The notes under the pieces are model-generated. The model made no database searches. It was not told the origin of the DNA and saw nothing but the letters and a program-made list of their open reading frames with translations. DNA of 64,000 nt from Ancylobacter aquaticus (GTDB lineage Bacteria > Pseudomonadota > Alphaproteobacteria > Rhizobiales > Xanthobacteraceae), in NCBI RefSeq assembly GCF_004339465.1, contig NZ_SMFY01000004.1:1-64000 (forward strand), read 5' to 3'. Position 1 is the first letter of the stretch. The number at the start of each line of letters is the position of its first letter. Of the stretch, positions 35,879 to 45,313 are shown piece after piece. A program made the position numbers and the translations under genes.

Positions 35879-38800
35879 CTACCCCCGCACCAGATCGCCG
35901 ATCAGGCTGGCCGCCACCGAGAGCTTGGACACGCTGAGCCCCGAGCCGGCGATCTCGTGCACGCCGTTGCGCGCCCGCTCCACCACCTCGCCGCGAGCCC
36001 GCGCCCAGCTCGACACCCCGGCGACGCCGGCCCCGTGATCTTCGATCACCTCGGCGGTGAGCCGCCGCACCGCAGCCTCGAAGGCGGCGAGCGCCCGCTC
36101 CAGCGCCAGCCGGTCGTAATAGTCGCTCACCGAAAGGGTGCGCGCCGGGCCGAGGATACGGTCGAGGCGGAACAGCAGGGCGACGGCGAAGAAGGTCACG
36201 GCGGCGTCCGCCAGCGGCGCCCGGGTGCGGTCGGCGATCAGCACGATGTCCGTCGCGCTCTCCACCGCCGGCAGCCGGGCGATGCGCCGCGCCAGCACTT
36301 CGGGCACGCCGGCCTGCGTCCACTGGCTGATGCGGGCATCGTGCAGCACCCGCGTCTCCTCGGGCAGCAATTCGCGCACCGGGCCGGCGAGCACCTTCTC
36401 CACCGGGCCGATGCCGGCGGCGTAATGGCCGACAAGCTCGTCGAGATTGCGCCGGAGGTCGACATTGCGCAGGAACCAGATCGAGCGGTCGAGCAGCATG
36501 TCCTGCACGACGCCATAGAGGTCGAGCTGCACCGCGCCCGACACCAGCCCGTCCAGCGCGTCGATCTCGCCGTTGAGCGCCGAGAGCCCGAAACCGTCGC
36601 GCACCACGGCGAAGGCCTTGGCGATGCTGTCGATCCCCGCCCCGGTCTCGTCCGTCAGCCGGGCGACGAAGGCCGGGCCGCCATGGTTGATCATGGCGTT
36701 CGACAGGCGGGTCGCGATGATGTCGCGCCGCAGCCGGTGGTGCTCGATACCCTCGGGGAAATGCTCGCGCAGCTCGGCGGGAAAATAGGCCACCAGTTCG
36801 CGCGCCAGATAAGGGTCATCCGGCACGTCGGTGTCGATCAGGTCGGCCTGGGCGGAAAGCTTGGCATAGGCCAGCAGCACCGCCATTTCCGGCCGGGTAA
36901 GCGCCTCGCCCCGGCCGCGCCGCTCGTTCAGCTCGCTGTCGGTCGGCAGATATTCGACGGCGCGGTCGAGCAGCTCGCGCTCCTCCAGCCGCTGCATCAG
37001 GCGCTGGAGAAAGCCGAGATCGTCGAGGCCGCGCATCTCGGCCAGCGAGAGCGCCAGCGTCTGCAGGTAGTTGTTGGCCAGCACCAGCGCGGCGACATCG
37101 CCGGTCATGCCCGCGAGCACCTGCGCCCGCGCCTGCGGGTCGAGCCGCCCCTCGCGCAAGGCGGGGGCCATGGCGATCTTGATGTTCACCTCGATATCGG
37201 AGGTGTTCACCCCTGCGGAATTGTCGATGGCGTCGGTGTTCAGCCGCACGCCGCGCCGCGCCGCCTCGATGCGCCCGCGCTGGGTGACGCCGAGATTGGC
37301 GCCCTCGCCGATCACCCGCGCCCGCACCTGGCTGCCGGTGATCCGCAGGCCGTCATTGGCGCGGTCGCCCGCCTGCGCGTCGCTCTCGGCGGTGGCGCGC
37401 ACATAGGTGCCGATGCCACCGAACCACAACAGGTCGACCGGCGCCCGCAGAACCGCGCTGATCACCTCGGAGGGGGAGGCCGAATTCTTGTCGAAGCCCA
37501 GCACCTCGCGCATAGCGAGGGTCAGCGGGATGCTCTTGGCGGTGCGCGGGAATACGCCGCCGCCGGGCGAGATCAGCGACTTGTCGTAGTCCTGCCAGGA
37601 GGAACGCGGCAGCGCGAACAGCCGCTGGCGCTCGCGGAACGAGGCTTCCGGGTCCGGATTGGGATCGAGGAAGATGTCGCGATGGTCGAAGGCGGCGACA
37701 AGGCGGATCGTGTTCTCCAGGATCATGCCATTGCCGAACACGTCGCCGGACATGTCGCCGACGCCGGCCACGGTGAAGGGCGTGCGGCGGATGTCGACAT
37801 CCATCTCGCGGAAATGCCGGCGCACCGCCTCCCAGGCGCCGCGCGCGGTAATGCCCATCGCCTTGTGGTCATAGCCGACCGAGCCGCCGGAAGCGAAGGC
37901 GTCGCCCAGCCAGAAGCCGCGTTCCAGCGAGAGCGCGTTGGCGGTGTCGGAGAAGGTCGCCGTGCCCTTGTCGGCGGCCACCACCAGATAGGGGTCGTCC
38001 TCGTCGTGCCGCACCGTGTGCGCGGGATGGACGGTGCGGCCGTCCTCGATATTGTCGCTCACGTCGAGCAGGCTGGAGATGAACAGCTTGTAGGCCTCGA
38101 CGCCCTCGGCCTGGATGGCCTCGCGCGGGCCGGCGGGAAGCTGCTGGGGCACGAAGCCGCCCTTGGCGCCCACCGGCACGATGACCGCGTTCTTCACCTG
38201 CTGCGCCTTGACGAGTCCCAGCACCTCGGTGCGGAAATCCTGCGGCCGGTCGGACCAGCGCAGTCCGCCCCGCGCGACGCGGCCGAAGCGCAGATGGATG
38301 CCCTCGACACGCGGCGACTGGACGAAGATCTCGAACAGCGGGCGCGGCTGCGGCAGCCCCTCGACCTCGGCGCTGGCGAACTTGAAGGCGATGGTCGGCC
38401 GGTGGCTGCCCTGCGGCCCGCGCTGGAAGAAACTGGTCCGCACCGCCGCGCCTATGAGGTTGACGAAGCGGCGCAGGATGCGGTCCTCGTCGAGGCTCGG
38501 CACGTCGGCCAGCGCGGTCTCGATGGCGGCCCGCAGTTCCTCCTGCCGCTCCGCCCTACGCTCGGCGTGGTCGGGGTCGAAGCGGGCATGGAACAGCGCC
38601 ACCAGCTTCTGGGCAAGGGCGGGATGGGCGTTCAGCGTCTGCCAAAGATAGTCCTGGCTGAAGGGAATGCCGACCTGGCGCAGATAACGCCCCAGCGCCC
38701 GCAGCAGCGCGATGTCGCGCCAGCCGAGCTGGGCGTTCAGCGCCAGCGCGTTGAAGCCGTCGCTCTCGCCGCCGCGCAGCACCGCCATCAGCGTCGCATG

Positions 38801-40735
38801 CAGCCTCGGCCCGAGCGTATCGAGCGCGATGTCGCCGCCGCCGCGCCGCGACAGCAGCATGTCGTGCAGATAGACCGGCGCGCCGCCGGCGGGCCGGACG
38901 GTGAAGGTGCGCTCGTCGATGACAACGAAGCCCATCGATTCGAGCAGCGGCACCCGCTCGGAGAGCAGGCGCGGCACCTTGTGGCTGAACACCTTCAGCG
39001 AAACCCGCCCACGCTCGCCCAGCGCCGAAGCCCGGAAATCCGCTGCCACCGGGCTCGCATCGCCCAGATCCTCGATCAGCCTGAGATCGTCGATCGCCTC
39101 GGCCGGCGCGGTGGCCGCCTGGTAGCCGGCCGGGAACGCCCTGGCGTAGCGCTCCATCAGCTCGCTCGCCTTGCTGGCGGGCACGGTCGCGGCCAGCGCT
39201 TCGGCAAAGCCATCGCCCCAGGTGCGGATGATGGCGCCGATCGCCTCTTCCAGCGTGGCACGATTGACCGTCGGCACCTCGCCGGGGCCGCGCTCGATGA
39301 TGAAGTGGACGCGGATGAGCGGCCCCTCCAGGAACATCGGCCGGAAGGCGACGATCTGGCCGCCGAAGCTCGATGCCAGCAGGTTGCCGATCTTCTCGCG
39401 CGCCTCGCTGTCGTAGCGCTCGCGCGGCACGAAGACGAGGATCGAGACGAATCGGTCGAACCGCTCATTGAGCGCCAGCACCCGCACGCGGGGGTGCTCG
39501 TCGAGCTGGAGAATGGCGAGCGAGAACTGATAGAGCGCGGTCGTGTCGATCTGGAACAGGTCGTCGCGGGGATAGGTTTCGAGCACCTTCACCAGCGCCC
39601 GGCCGGAATGGCTCTCGGGGGCGAAGCCGGCCCGCGCCAGCACGGTGGCGGCCTTGCGCCGCAGCATCGGGATGGTGCGGACGGAGCTCGTATAGGCGGT
39701 GGCGGTGAACAGCCCGGCGATGCACAGCCCGCCGACCACGCGCCCCTGCGAATCGTAGCGCTTGACCAGCACGACATCGATCCAGGCCCGCCGGTGGACA
39801 TTGGACACGGCGCGCGACTTGGTGACGATCAGCGGGCTGGGGTCGGCCAGCGCGTCGGCAAGGTCGGTGCTCACGGTCCGCGGGTCGCCGGTGGGGCGGA
39901 ACAGCCGGAATTCCTCGTCCGTCATCAACCCCAGCGCGTCTTCCATGCGCCGCTCGAACACCGTCGCCTTCGTGCCGCCGGGCGTGCCCGTGGCCTGGTA
40001 ATGGCGGCAGCCGAGAAAGGTGAAGCGCCCGGCCAGCAGCCATTCGAGAAAGGCGATCGCCTCTTCGCGGTCCTCGCGCGGCACCATGGCAGGGGCGAGG
40101 GTGAGGTTGGTCACGGCGGCGCGCACCTGCGCCATCATCGGCTGCCAGGCGCCCACCACCACGCGCACCTGGTTCAGCACCAGGCCGAGGTCCTCGATCA
40201 GCGCGGCGCGCCGGCCCTCGTCCTCGATGCGCGGAACGTGGATCTGGATCAGGCTCTCGCGCCGCATGCGCGCGCCGGCCGGCGTCTCGCCGGGGACGAG
40301 GCCCGTCACCTGCCCGCTCGCGTCGCGGTCGACGCCCATGATCGGGTGCACCACGAAGCTCGCCGTCAGGCCCTGCGCGTTGAGCGCGCCCATGACCGAG
40401 TCGAGCAGGAAGGGCATGTCGTCATTGACGATCTCGATCACCGACACCCGGGCGAGCCGGTCGCCGCCCTCGGCGGGCTCGGGCTGGTCGATGCGGATGT
40501 CGAAGCTGTCGCGCCGCCGGACCCTCAGATGCGCATAGGCGAGGCGTGCCAGGCCGGCGAGTTCGTGCGGGGTGTAGACACGCACATCCTCTGCCACTGC
40601 CCGACCGAACAACCCGTGGGCGAACCGGGCCGGCACATCGCCGTCGGTCGCTTGCAGGATAAGGTCCGCCTGCTCGACGAGCTGGCGCGCGACGCGCTCG
40701 TCTTCGCTGGCCAGGAACCCTTCGACGCCCATCAT
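35879..40735 (-). CDS. gdhB: NAD-specific glutamate dehydrogenase, large (180-kDa) type
   Basis: A 1618-residue cytoplasmic enzyme oxidatively deaminating glutamate to 2-oxoglutarate; the length suits the L-GDH 180 family. Long N-terminal ACT-like regulatory regions (about 1-700) precede the catalytic core, which has FARVARGGLRWSDR-like text (actually FGRVARGGLRWSDRPQDFRT), QVKNAVIVPVGAKGGFV, VVAADKGTATFSDTAN, and the family's YDHKAMGITARGAWEAV. A helical C-terminal domain follows. ATGATG at 40735/40732 gives two adjacent starts after a run of G. Symbol gdhB follows Pseudomonas usage. Role in amino-acid catabolism is family knowledge. Confidence 0.96.
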   Translation of the reverse strand: MMGVEGFLASEDERVARQLVEQADLILQATDGDVPARFAHGLFGRAVAEDVRVYTPHELAGLARLAYAHLRVRRRDSFDIRIDQPEPAEGGDRLARVSVIEIVNDDMPFLLDSVMGALNAQGLTASFVVHPIMGVDRDASGQVTGLVPGETPAGARMRRESLIQIHVPRIEDEGRRAALIEDLGLVLNQVRVVVGAWQPMMAQVRAAVTNLTLAPAMVPREDREEAIAFLEWLLAGRFTFLGCRHYQATGTPGGTKATVFERRMEDALGLMTDEEFRLFRPTGDPRTVSTDLADALADPSPLIVTKSRAVSNVHRRAWIDVVLVKRYDSQGRVVGGLCIAGLFTATAYTSSVRTIPMLRRKAATVLARAGFAPESHSGRALVKVLETYPRDDLFQIDTTALYQFSLAILQLDEHPRVRVLALNERFDRFVSILVFVPRERYDSEAREKIGNLLASSFGGQIVAFRPMFLEGPLIRVHFIIERGPGEVPTVNRATLEEAIGAIIRTWGDGFAEALAATVPASKASELMERYARAFPAGYQAATAPAEAIDDLRLIEDLGDASPVAADFRASALGERGRVSLKVFSHKVPRLLSERVPLLESMGFVVIDERTFTVRPAGGAPVYLHDMLLSRRGGGDIALDTLGPRLHATLMAVLRGGESDGFNALALNAQLGWRDIALLRALGRYLRQVGIPFSQDYLWQTLNAHPALAQKLVALFHARFDPDHAERRAERQEELRAAIETALADVPSLDEDRILRRFVNLIGAAVRTSFFQRGPQGSHRPTIAFKFASAEVEGLPQPRPLFEIFVQSPRVEGIHLRFGRVARGGLRWSDRPQDFRTEVLGLVKAQQVKNAVIVPVGAKGGFVPQQLPAGPREAIQAEGVEAYKLFISSLLDVSDNIEDGRTVHPAHTVRHDEDDPYLVVAADKGTATFSDTANALSLERGFWLGDAFASGGSVGYDHKAMGITARGAWEAVRRHFREMDVDIRRTPFTVAGVGDMSGDVFGNGMILENTIRLVAAFDHRDIFLDPNPDPEASFRERQRLFALPRSSWQDYDKSLISPGGGVFPRTAKSIPLTLAMREVLGFDKNSASPSEVISAVLRAPVDLLWFGGIGTYVRATAESDAQAGDRANDGLRITGSQVRARVIGEGANLGVTQRGRIEAARRGVRLNTDAIDNSAGVNTSDIEVNIKIAMAPALREGRLDPQARAQVLAGMTGDVAALVLANNYLQTLALSLAEMRGLDDLGFLQRLMQRLEERELLDRAVEYLPTDSELNERRGRGEALTRPEMAVLLAYAKLSAQADLIDTDVPDDPYLARELVAYFPAELREHFPEGIEHHRLRRDIIATRLSNAMINHGGPAFVARLTDETGAGIDSIAKAFAVVRDGFGLSALNGEIDALDGLVSGAVQLDLYGVVQDMLLDRSIWFLRNVDLRRNLDELVGHYAAGIGPVEKVLAGPVRELLPEETRVLHDARISQWTQAGVPEVLARRIARLPAVESATDIVLIADRTRAPLADAAVTFFAVALLFRLDRILGPARTLSVSDYYDRLALERALAAFEAAVRRLTAEVIEDHGAGVAGVSSWARARGEVVERARNGVHEIAGSGLSVSKLSVAASLIGDLVRG

Positions 40736-40894
40736 TTCCCCCCGCCGGATGCCGCAGGCCCCGCATGGGCGCCCGCGTACCGGCTGTAGCCGATTGTTCT
40801 AGTATACGTCTATTCCACCCGCTGAAATGCCGCGACGGCCGTCGCTGTTCCCCCTGTTGCGCCCCGGTCACAGGAATACAAGAGTATCGCCGGA

Positions 40895-40908
40895 TTGATC
40901 TCGATCAA
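40895..40908. promoter_or_regulatory. FNR/FixK-type box upstream of ompW-like gene
   Basis: TTGATCTCGATCAA at 40895-40908 matches the FNR/FixK consensus TTGAT-N4-ATCAA in every fixed position. It lies 74 bp before the ompW ATG and 160 bp before the divergent NAD-GDH start. Its distance would suit an activator site just upstream of a -35 element for ompW. Oxygen control of ompW by FNR is known in enterobacteria. Confidence 0.82.
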
Positions 40909-40982
40909 GCTCACGGCCGTCCCCTCCCCCCACCACTAGCCGCGTGCTCCGCACAGGGGCAGGGGAATCAAGGGGTTTGGGC

Positions 40983-41693
40983 ATGCCGTCCATCGGATCA
41001 ACATTACATCGTCTTTCCGCTCCGGCGGCGGGTCTGGTTCTTCTCGGCGCCGTACTCGGCGGAGCGCCGGCGCGCGCGGCCGACATGGCAGGCACGCCCC
41101 CGCTCGCCTACAAGGTCCCCGCCCCGGTGGTGGAACAGAGCCCGTGGCAGATTCGCCTGCGCCTGCTCGGCGTGTTCCCGGAGGATGGCGGGTCGGTACA
41201 CGGCGTCAACGGCTCGAATCTCGACTATTCCGACGCCGTCGTCCCGGAACTCGACATCACCTACTATTTCACCAAAAACTGGGCCGCCGAGCTGATCCTC
41301 GGCGTCACGCCGCACGACATCAGCGGCGCCGGCACGATTTCCAGCCTCGGCAAGATCGCCGAGGTCTGGCTGCTGCCGCCGACCCTGACGCTGCAATATC
41401 ATTTCACCGATTTCGGCGCCTTCAAGCCCTATGTCGGCGCCGGCATCAACTACACCTTCTTCTTCGATCAGAAGGCCTATTCGGCCGATTCGATCGACGT
41501 GAAGGACACGTTCGGCTGGGCGCTGCAGGTCGGCTTCGACTACATGCTCGACGACCATTGGGGCCTCAACGTCGATGTGAAGAAGCTCTTCCTGAAGCCC
41601 GATTTCGACGTCGTGGTCGCCGGCCAGGCCCTCTCCGGCACCGCCGATCTCGACCCGTGGATCGTCGGCGTCGGCGTCACCTACCGCTTCTGA
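40983..41693 (+). CDS. ompW: OmpW family outer-membrane protein
   Basis: A 236-residue eight-stranded beta-barrel. A signal peptide (1-32) ends GAPARA. The OmpW pattern follows: [92 protein letters not shown], and the terminal aromatic F of VGVTYRF recognised by BAM. The barrel may pass small hydrophobic molecules. ATG 40983 fits the signal peptide. A perfect FNR/FixK box lies upstream, implying low-oxygen induction. Confidence 0.95.
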   Translation: MPSIGSTLHRLSAPAAGLVLLGAVLGGAPARAADMAGTPPLAYKVPAPVVEQSPWQIRLRLLGVFPEDGGSVHGVNGSNLDYSDAVVPELDITYYFTKNWAAELILGVTPHDISGAGTISSLGKIAEVWLLPPTLTLQYHFTDFGAFKPYVGAGINYTFFFDQKAYSADSIDVKDTFGWALQVGFDYMLDDHWGLNVDVKKLFLKPDFDVVVAGQALSGTADLDPWIVGVGVTYRF

Positions 41694-41714
41694 GGGCGGT
41701 CGCCGCCTCCATCG

Positions 41715-41739
41715 AAGGGCCGGCCGCACGCCGGCCCTT
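41715..41739. terminator. Hairpin terminator shared by convergent ompW and purH
   Basis: AAGGGCCGGC (41715-41724) pairs with GCCGGCCCTT (41730-41739), loop CGCAC. A short T-rich stretch follows rightward. It lies 21 bp from the ompW stop and 18 bp from the purH stop, so it can serve both. Confidence 0.75.
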
Positions 41740-41757
41740 TCGCGTTTCGCCCTCCGC

Positions 41758-43371
41758 TCAGTGCCGGAAGTGCCGCACGCCGGTGAACACCATGGCGATG
41801 CCGGCCGCGTCCGCCGCCGCGATCACGTCAGTGTCGCGGATCGAGCCGCCCGGCTGGATCACGGCGGTGGCTCCCGCCTCGATGGCGGTGACCAGCCCGT
41901 CGGCGAAGGGGAAGAAGGCGTCGGAGGCCACCACGCTGCCCCGCGTCAACGGCTCGGCCATCCCGGCGGCGGCCGCCGCGTCGCGGGCCTTGTGGGCGGC
42001 GATGCGCGCCGAATCCACCCGGCTCATCTGCCCGGCGCCAATGCCGACCGTGGCCAGGCCCTTCGCGTAGACGATGGCGTTCGACTTCACATGCTTCACG
42101 ACGCGGAAGGCGAAGGCGAGGTCGGCCAGTTCGGCCTCGGTCGGCGCGCGCTGGGTCACCACCTTCAGCGTCATGTCGTCCACCACCGCATTGTCGCGCG
42201 ACTGCACGAGATAGCCGCCCGCCAGCGACTTCACCAGCCGGCCGCCCCCGCGCGGGTCCGGCAGCGCGCCGGTGACCAGCAGGCGCAGGTTCTTCTTGGT
42301 GGCGATGATGGCGGCGGCTTCCTCGGTGGCGTCGGGGGCGACGATCACCTCGGTGAAGATGTCGACGATGGCACGGGCGGCCTCGGCGTCCAGCGTGCGG
42401 TTCAGCGCGACGATGCCGCCAAAGGCCGAGGTCGGGTCGCAGGCCAGCGCCTTGCGATAGGCCTCGACCAGCGTCTCCCCCTCGGCGACGCCGCACGGGT
42501 TGGCGTGCTTGACGATCACCACCGCCGGCGCCCGCGCCGGGTCGAACTCCGCCACCGCCTCGAAGGCGGCATCGGTGTCGTTGAGGTTGTTGTAGGAGAG
42601 CGCCTTGCCCTGAAGCTGGCGCGCCGTGGCGACGCCGGGCCGGGCCGGGCCGCCGACATAGAAGGCGGCGCTCTGGTGCGGGTTCTCGCCATAGCGCAGC
42701 GCCTCGGCCAGCCGACCGCCGAAGACGCGGCTTTCCGCCGCCGCCCCGGCGCCCTCGCCAGCGTCTTCCTTCGCCTCCACCTCGGCGAACCAGCTCGCGA
42801 TCGCCCCGTCATAGGTGGCGGTGCGGGCATAGGCGAGCTGCGCCAGCTTGCGGCGGGTGGCGAGCGTGGTGCCGCCCTTGTCGTTGAGATCGGCCAGCAC
42901 GGTGGCATAGCTCGACGGGTCGACCACGACCGCGACATCGGCGTGGTTCTTGGCGGCGGCGCGGATCATCGCCGGCCCGCCAATGTCGATGTTCTCGACG
43001 CAGTCGTCATAGCCCGCACCCGCCGCCACCGTCGCCTCGAACGGGTAGAGATTCACCACCACGAGGTCGATCGGCAGGATGTTGTGCGCGTCCATCGAGG
43101 CGCGGTGGCCGGCATCGTCGCGAATGGCGAGAATGCCGCCATGCACGCCCGGGTGCAGCGTCTTCACCCGCCCGTCCATCATTTCGGGAAAGCCGGTGAG
43201 GTCCGACACGTCACTCACCTCCAACCCCGCCTGCGCCAGCGCCTTGCGCGTGCCGCCGGTGGAGACCAGCGCGATTCCCTTTTCGGCCAGCGCCTGCGCG
43301 AAGGGCACGAGGCCGGTCTTGTCGGACACCGAAAGGAGGGCGCGGGCGATGGGGCGGATGTCAGCGGACAT
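41758..43371 (-). CDS. purH: Bifunctional AICAR transformylase / IMP cyclohydrolase
   Basis: A 537-residue enzyme for the last two steps of IMP synthesis. The N-terminal cyclohydrolase (MGS-like) domain carries [28 protein letters not shown], and [19 protein letters not shown]. The C-terminal transformylase carries [48 protein letters not shown] and late [10 protein letters not shown] with [10 protein letters not shown]. Complete and of normal length. It precedes nothing on its left, and the heparinase and rsmB genes lie upstream in the same direction. Confidence 0.98.
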   Translation of the reverse strand: MSADIRPIARALLSVSDKTGLVPFAQALAEKGIALVSTGGTRKALAQAGLEVSDVSDLTGFPEMMDGRVKTLHPGVHGGILAIRDDAGHRASMDAHNILPIDLVVVNLYPFEATVAAGAGYDDCVENIDIGGPAMIRAAAKNHADVAVVVDPSSYATVLADLNDKGGTTLATRRKLAQLAYARTATYDGAIASWFAEVEAKEDAGEGAGAAAESRVFGGRLAEALRYGENPHQSAAFYVGGPARPGVATARQLQGKALSYNNLNDTDAAFEAVAEFDPARAPAVVIVKHANPCGVAEGETLVEAYRKALACDPTSAFGGIVALNRTLDAEAARAIVDIFTEVIVAPDATEEAAAIIATKKNLRLLVTGALPDPRGGGRLVKSLAGGYLVQSRDNAVVDDMTLKVVTQRAPTEAELADLAFAFRVVKHVKSNAIVYAKGLATVGIGAGQMSRVDSARIAAHKARDAAAAAGMAEPLTRGSVVASDAFFPFADGLVTAIEAGATAVIQPGGSIRDTDVIAAADAAGIAMVFTGVRHFRH

Positions 43372-43459
43372 GGGAGCGGCCAGTGCGTTGAAAACAGGAT
43401 GGCCGCCGCCCTATCACGTCTGGCCTTCCGGGTGAACCTTCCACCACGCGGCCCGCCCG

Positions 43460-45178
43460 CTATCCCCGCAGCGCCCGCAGCTGGACGAAGGTCCATTCCA
43501 CCCGCGGCGTCTGCCGGGCCGTGCCTGTTATCACCAACTGCTCGGTGCGACGGGGACCGGCGCCGCTGCCGAGGAAGATGCTTTCCTCGATGACGACGGC
43601 ACTGTCCGGGGCGGTGAAGGCCCAGTCGTCGCCGTCGGGCAGCCGCAGGATCACCGTCTGCCCGTCCGAGGCACGGGAGGGCTCGACCGAGGGGTGCAGG
43701 TGGAAGCGCACCGCATAGCGGCCCGGCTGGTCGGCGGGGAATTCCTCGCCCTGCGAAACGCGGAACAGGTCCTCGCCGTCCAGCCGCATGCCGTCTGCCG
43801 ACAGCCGCCAGGAGCGCTGATGGACCACGCCGAAGCGCCGGGCATAGCCGTCATGGCTGGCGCGCAGCACATCGGCGCCCCCACGCTCGCCACGGTCGAC
43901 ATGCAGGTCGCCCGGGCCGCCCAGCACCGGCGCTCCGCACAGCCGGGTCAACGGCCCGGCGGAGAGGAAGCGGCAGGATGACGCGTCTTCCACCACCACG
44001 GTGGAATGGGCCGCCGTCTGCCGTGCGATCGCGCGCCATTCCTCCCGCCCGGCGGCAGGCAGGCCGCAATTGACCACGATACGGTGCCGCCCGGCGGAGA
44101 GCTCGAAGGAAAGGCAGCCGGCATGCGCTTCAAGGCTCAGCGGCATGGGCGGCGGCGCGCCGGTGTCGGCGATCACCACCGTCGCGCCCGCCTCCATGCG
44201 CTGATAGCCGGAATAAGGCGCGTTCGACACCGGGCGCCCGCGCGCATCGTCATAGGCGAGCACGGTGGCGAGCACATCCGCCGGCGTCGGTCCCATGCCG
44301 TTGAACAGCCCGAAGGCGCCGTCCACATGCCGGAAGAAGCGCAGCATCGGCATCATGCGGTCGATGGCGTTGAGCAGCGCCGGCGGCGGCGGCAGATGGC
44401 GGGCGGCGTAGCTCTGGCGCAGCGGCAGCAGGTCGAGCAGAACCTCGACCAGCATGCCGGGATTGCGGCTGACATGGCCGCCATCTCCCAGCACCTGCCG
44501 ATCAAGTTCGTCGACCAGGCGCTTCTGCGCAGTGCGCATCAGCCGGGTCTGGTCGGCCATGCACAGGCTGGCCAGCGCCAGGGTGAGCGCACAGGCAAGG
44601 CGCGCCCTCCCGTCCGGCGCGTGCGGGCCGACGCTCTTGATGTAGCGCACCTGCGCGGTGAGGCTGCGGATGAAGCGGCGGTGAAAGCCGGGGTCGGCAT
44701 CCTGCAGGATCAGCGGCGCCTGGGTGAGCCAGCTCGCCACCCGCCGCGCCGCTATTTCCGGCAGCGAGGCCTGTGGCAGCCGGTGGCCGCGCATGGCGAT
44801 CCAGTCACCCACCAGCGCGCGGGCATGCGCCCGGGCGAGGGGCGAAGCGGCGGCCTGCAAATGCCGCAGCCAGCAGAAGGAATAAAGGTCGCGCGCCCAT
44901 TCCGGCGAGGGCGGCAGCATCTCGAAGGGCGAGGCGCCATCGGTCAGGACCAGCTTGCCGGCGAAGCTGTAGCGCCCGGCATACAAGTCGGCGGCCCGCG
45001 CCGGGTCGCCGGTGCGCAGCTCATGCGGGGCGAACAGCAGGCGCGAGGGCACCGGCACGGCTGTCGCGCGCCACGGAAACCACGGATGCGCCAGGGTTCG
45101 CGCCACCAGGCCGTTCCAGCCGGTTTCGGCCGCGAACCGCGCCAAACGGGCACGGTCCGCAAAGATATCGCGGGCCAT
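43460..45178 (-). CDS. Heparinase II/III family protein
   Basis: A 572-residue protein with an alpha/alpha-toroid N-terminal half (about 80-330) and a beta-sandwich C-terminal half typical of heparinase II/III (GYQRMEAGATVVIADTG, HAGCLSFELSAGRHRIVVNCG, with HSTVVVEDASSC). Members cleave or bind uronate-containing polysaccharides; this subgroup, found between purH and rsmB in many Rhizobiales, has no proven substrate. No signal peptide is evident, unusual for a lyase, so the active place may be the cytoplasm or periplasm by another route. Confidence 0.85.
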   Translation of the reverse strand: MARDIFADRARLARFAAETGWNGLVARTLAHPWFPWRATAVPVPSRLLFAPHELRTGDPARAADLYAGRYSFAGKLVLTDGASPFEMLPPSPEWARDLYSFCWLRHLQAAASPLARAHARALVGDWIAMRGHRLPQASLPEIAARRVASWLTQAPLILQDADPGFHRRFIRSLTAQVRYIKSVGPHAPDGRARLACALTLALASLCMADQTRLMRTAQKRLVDELDRQVLGDGGHVSRNPGMLVEVLLDLLPLRQSYAARHLPPPPALLNAIDRMMPMLRFFRHVDGAFGLFNGMGPTPADVLATVLAYDDARGRPVSNAPYSGYQRMEAGATVVIADTGAPPPMPLSLEAHAGCLSFELSAGRHRIVVNCGLPAAGREEWRAIARQTAAHSTVVVEDASSCRFLSAGPLTRLCGAPVLGGPGDLHVDRGERGGADVLRASHDGYARRFGVVHQRSWRLSADGMRLDGEDLFRVSQGEEFPADQPGRYAVRFHLHPSVEPSRASDGQTVILRLPDGDDWAFTAPDSAVVIEESIFLGSGAGPRRTEQLVITGTARQTPRVEWTFVQLRALRG

Positions 45179-45313
45179 CAGCGTCTCAGCCCCACTCGAA
45201 GACGCCGGGAATCACCAGCTCTGCCATGGCCGCGAGCTTAGCGAAGCGAGTCCGCACGTCCAGCCGCACCCACCCACGCCCGCGAACCGGCCTGCCGGTC
45301 CCTGTGAAATCCC

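Noticed and set aside
35957-40789. A 1610-codon open frame antisense to NAD-GDH
   Set aside because: It is a frame-shadow of the GDH gene; its translation is low-complexity Arg/Ala/Gly/His-rich, without motifs.
45186-45313. Small gene between rsmB and the heparinase gene
   Set aside because: A leftward frame ending MAELVIPGVFEWG is open but has no ribosome-binding site of note and continues into rsmB in a wrong phase.
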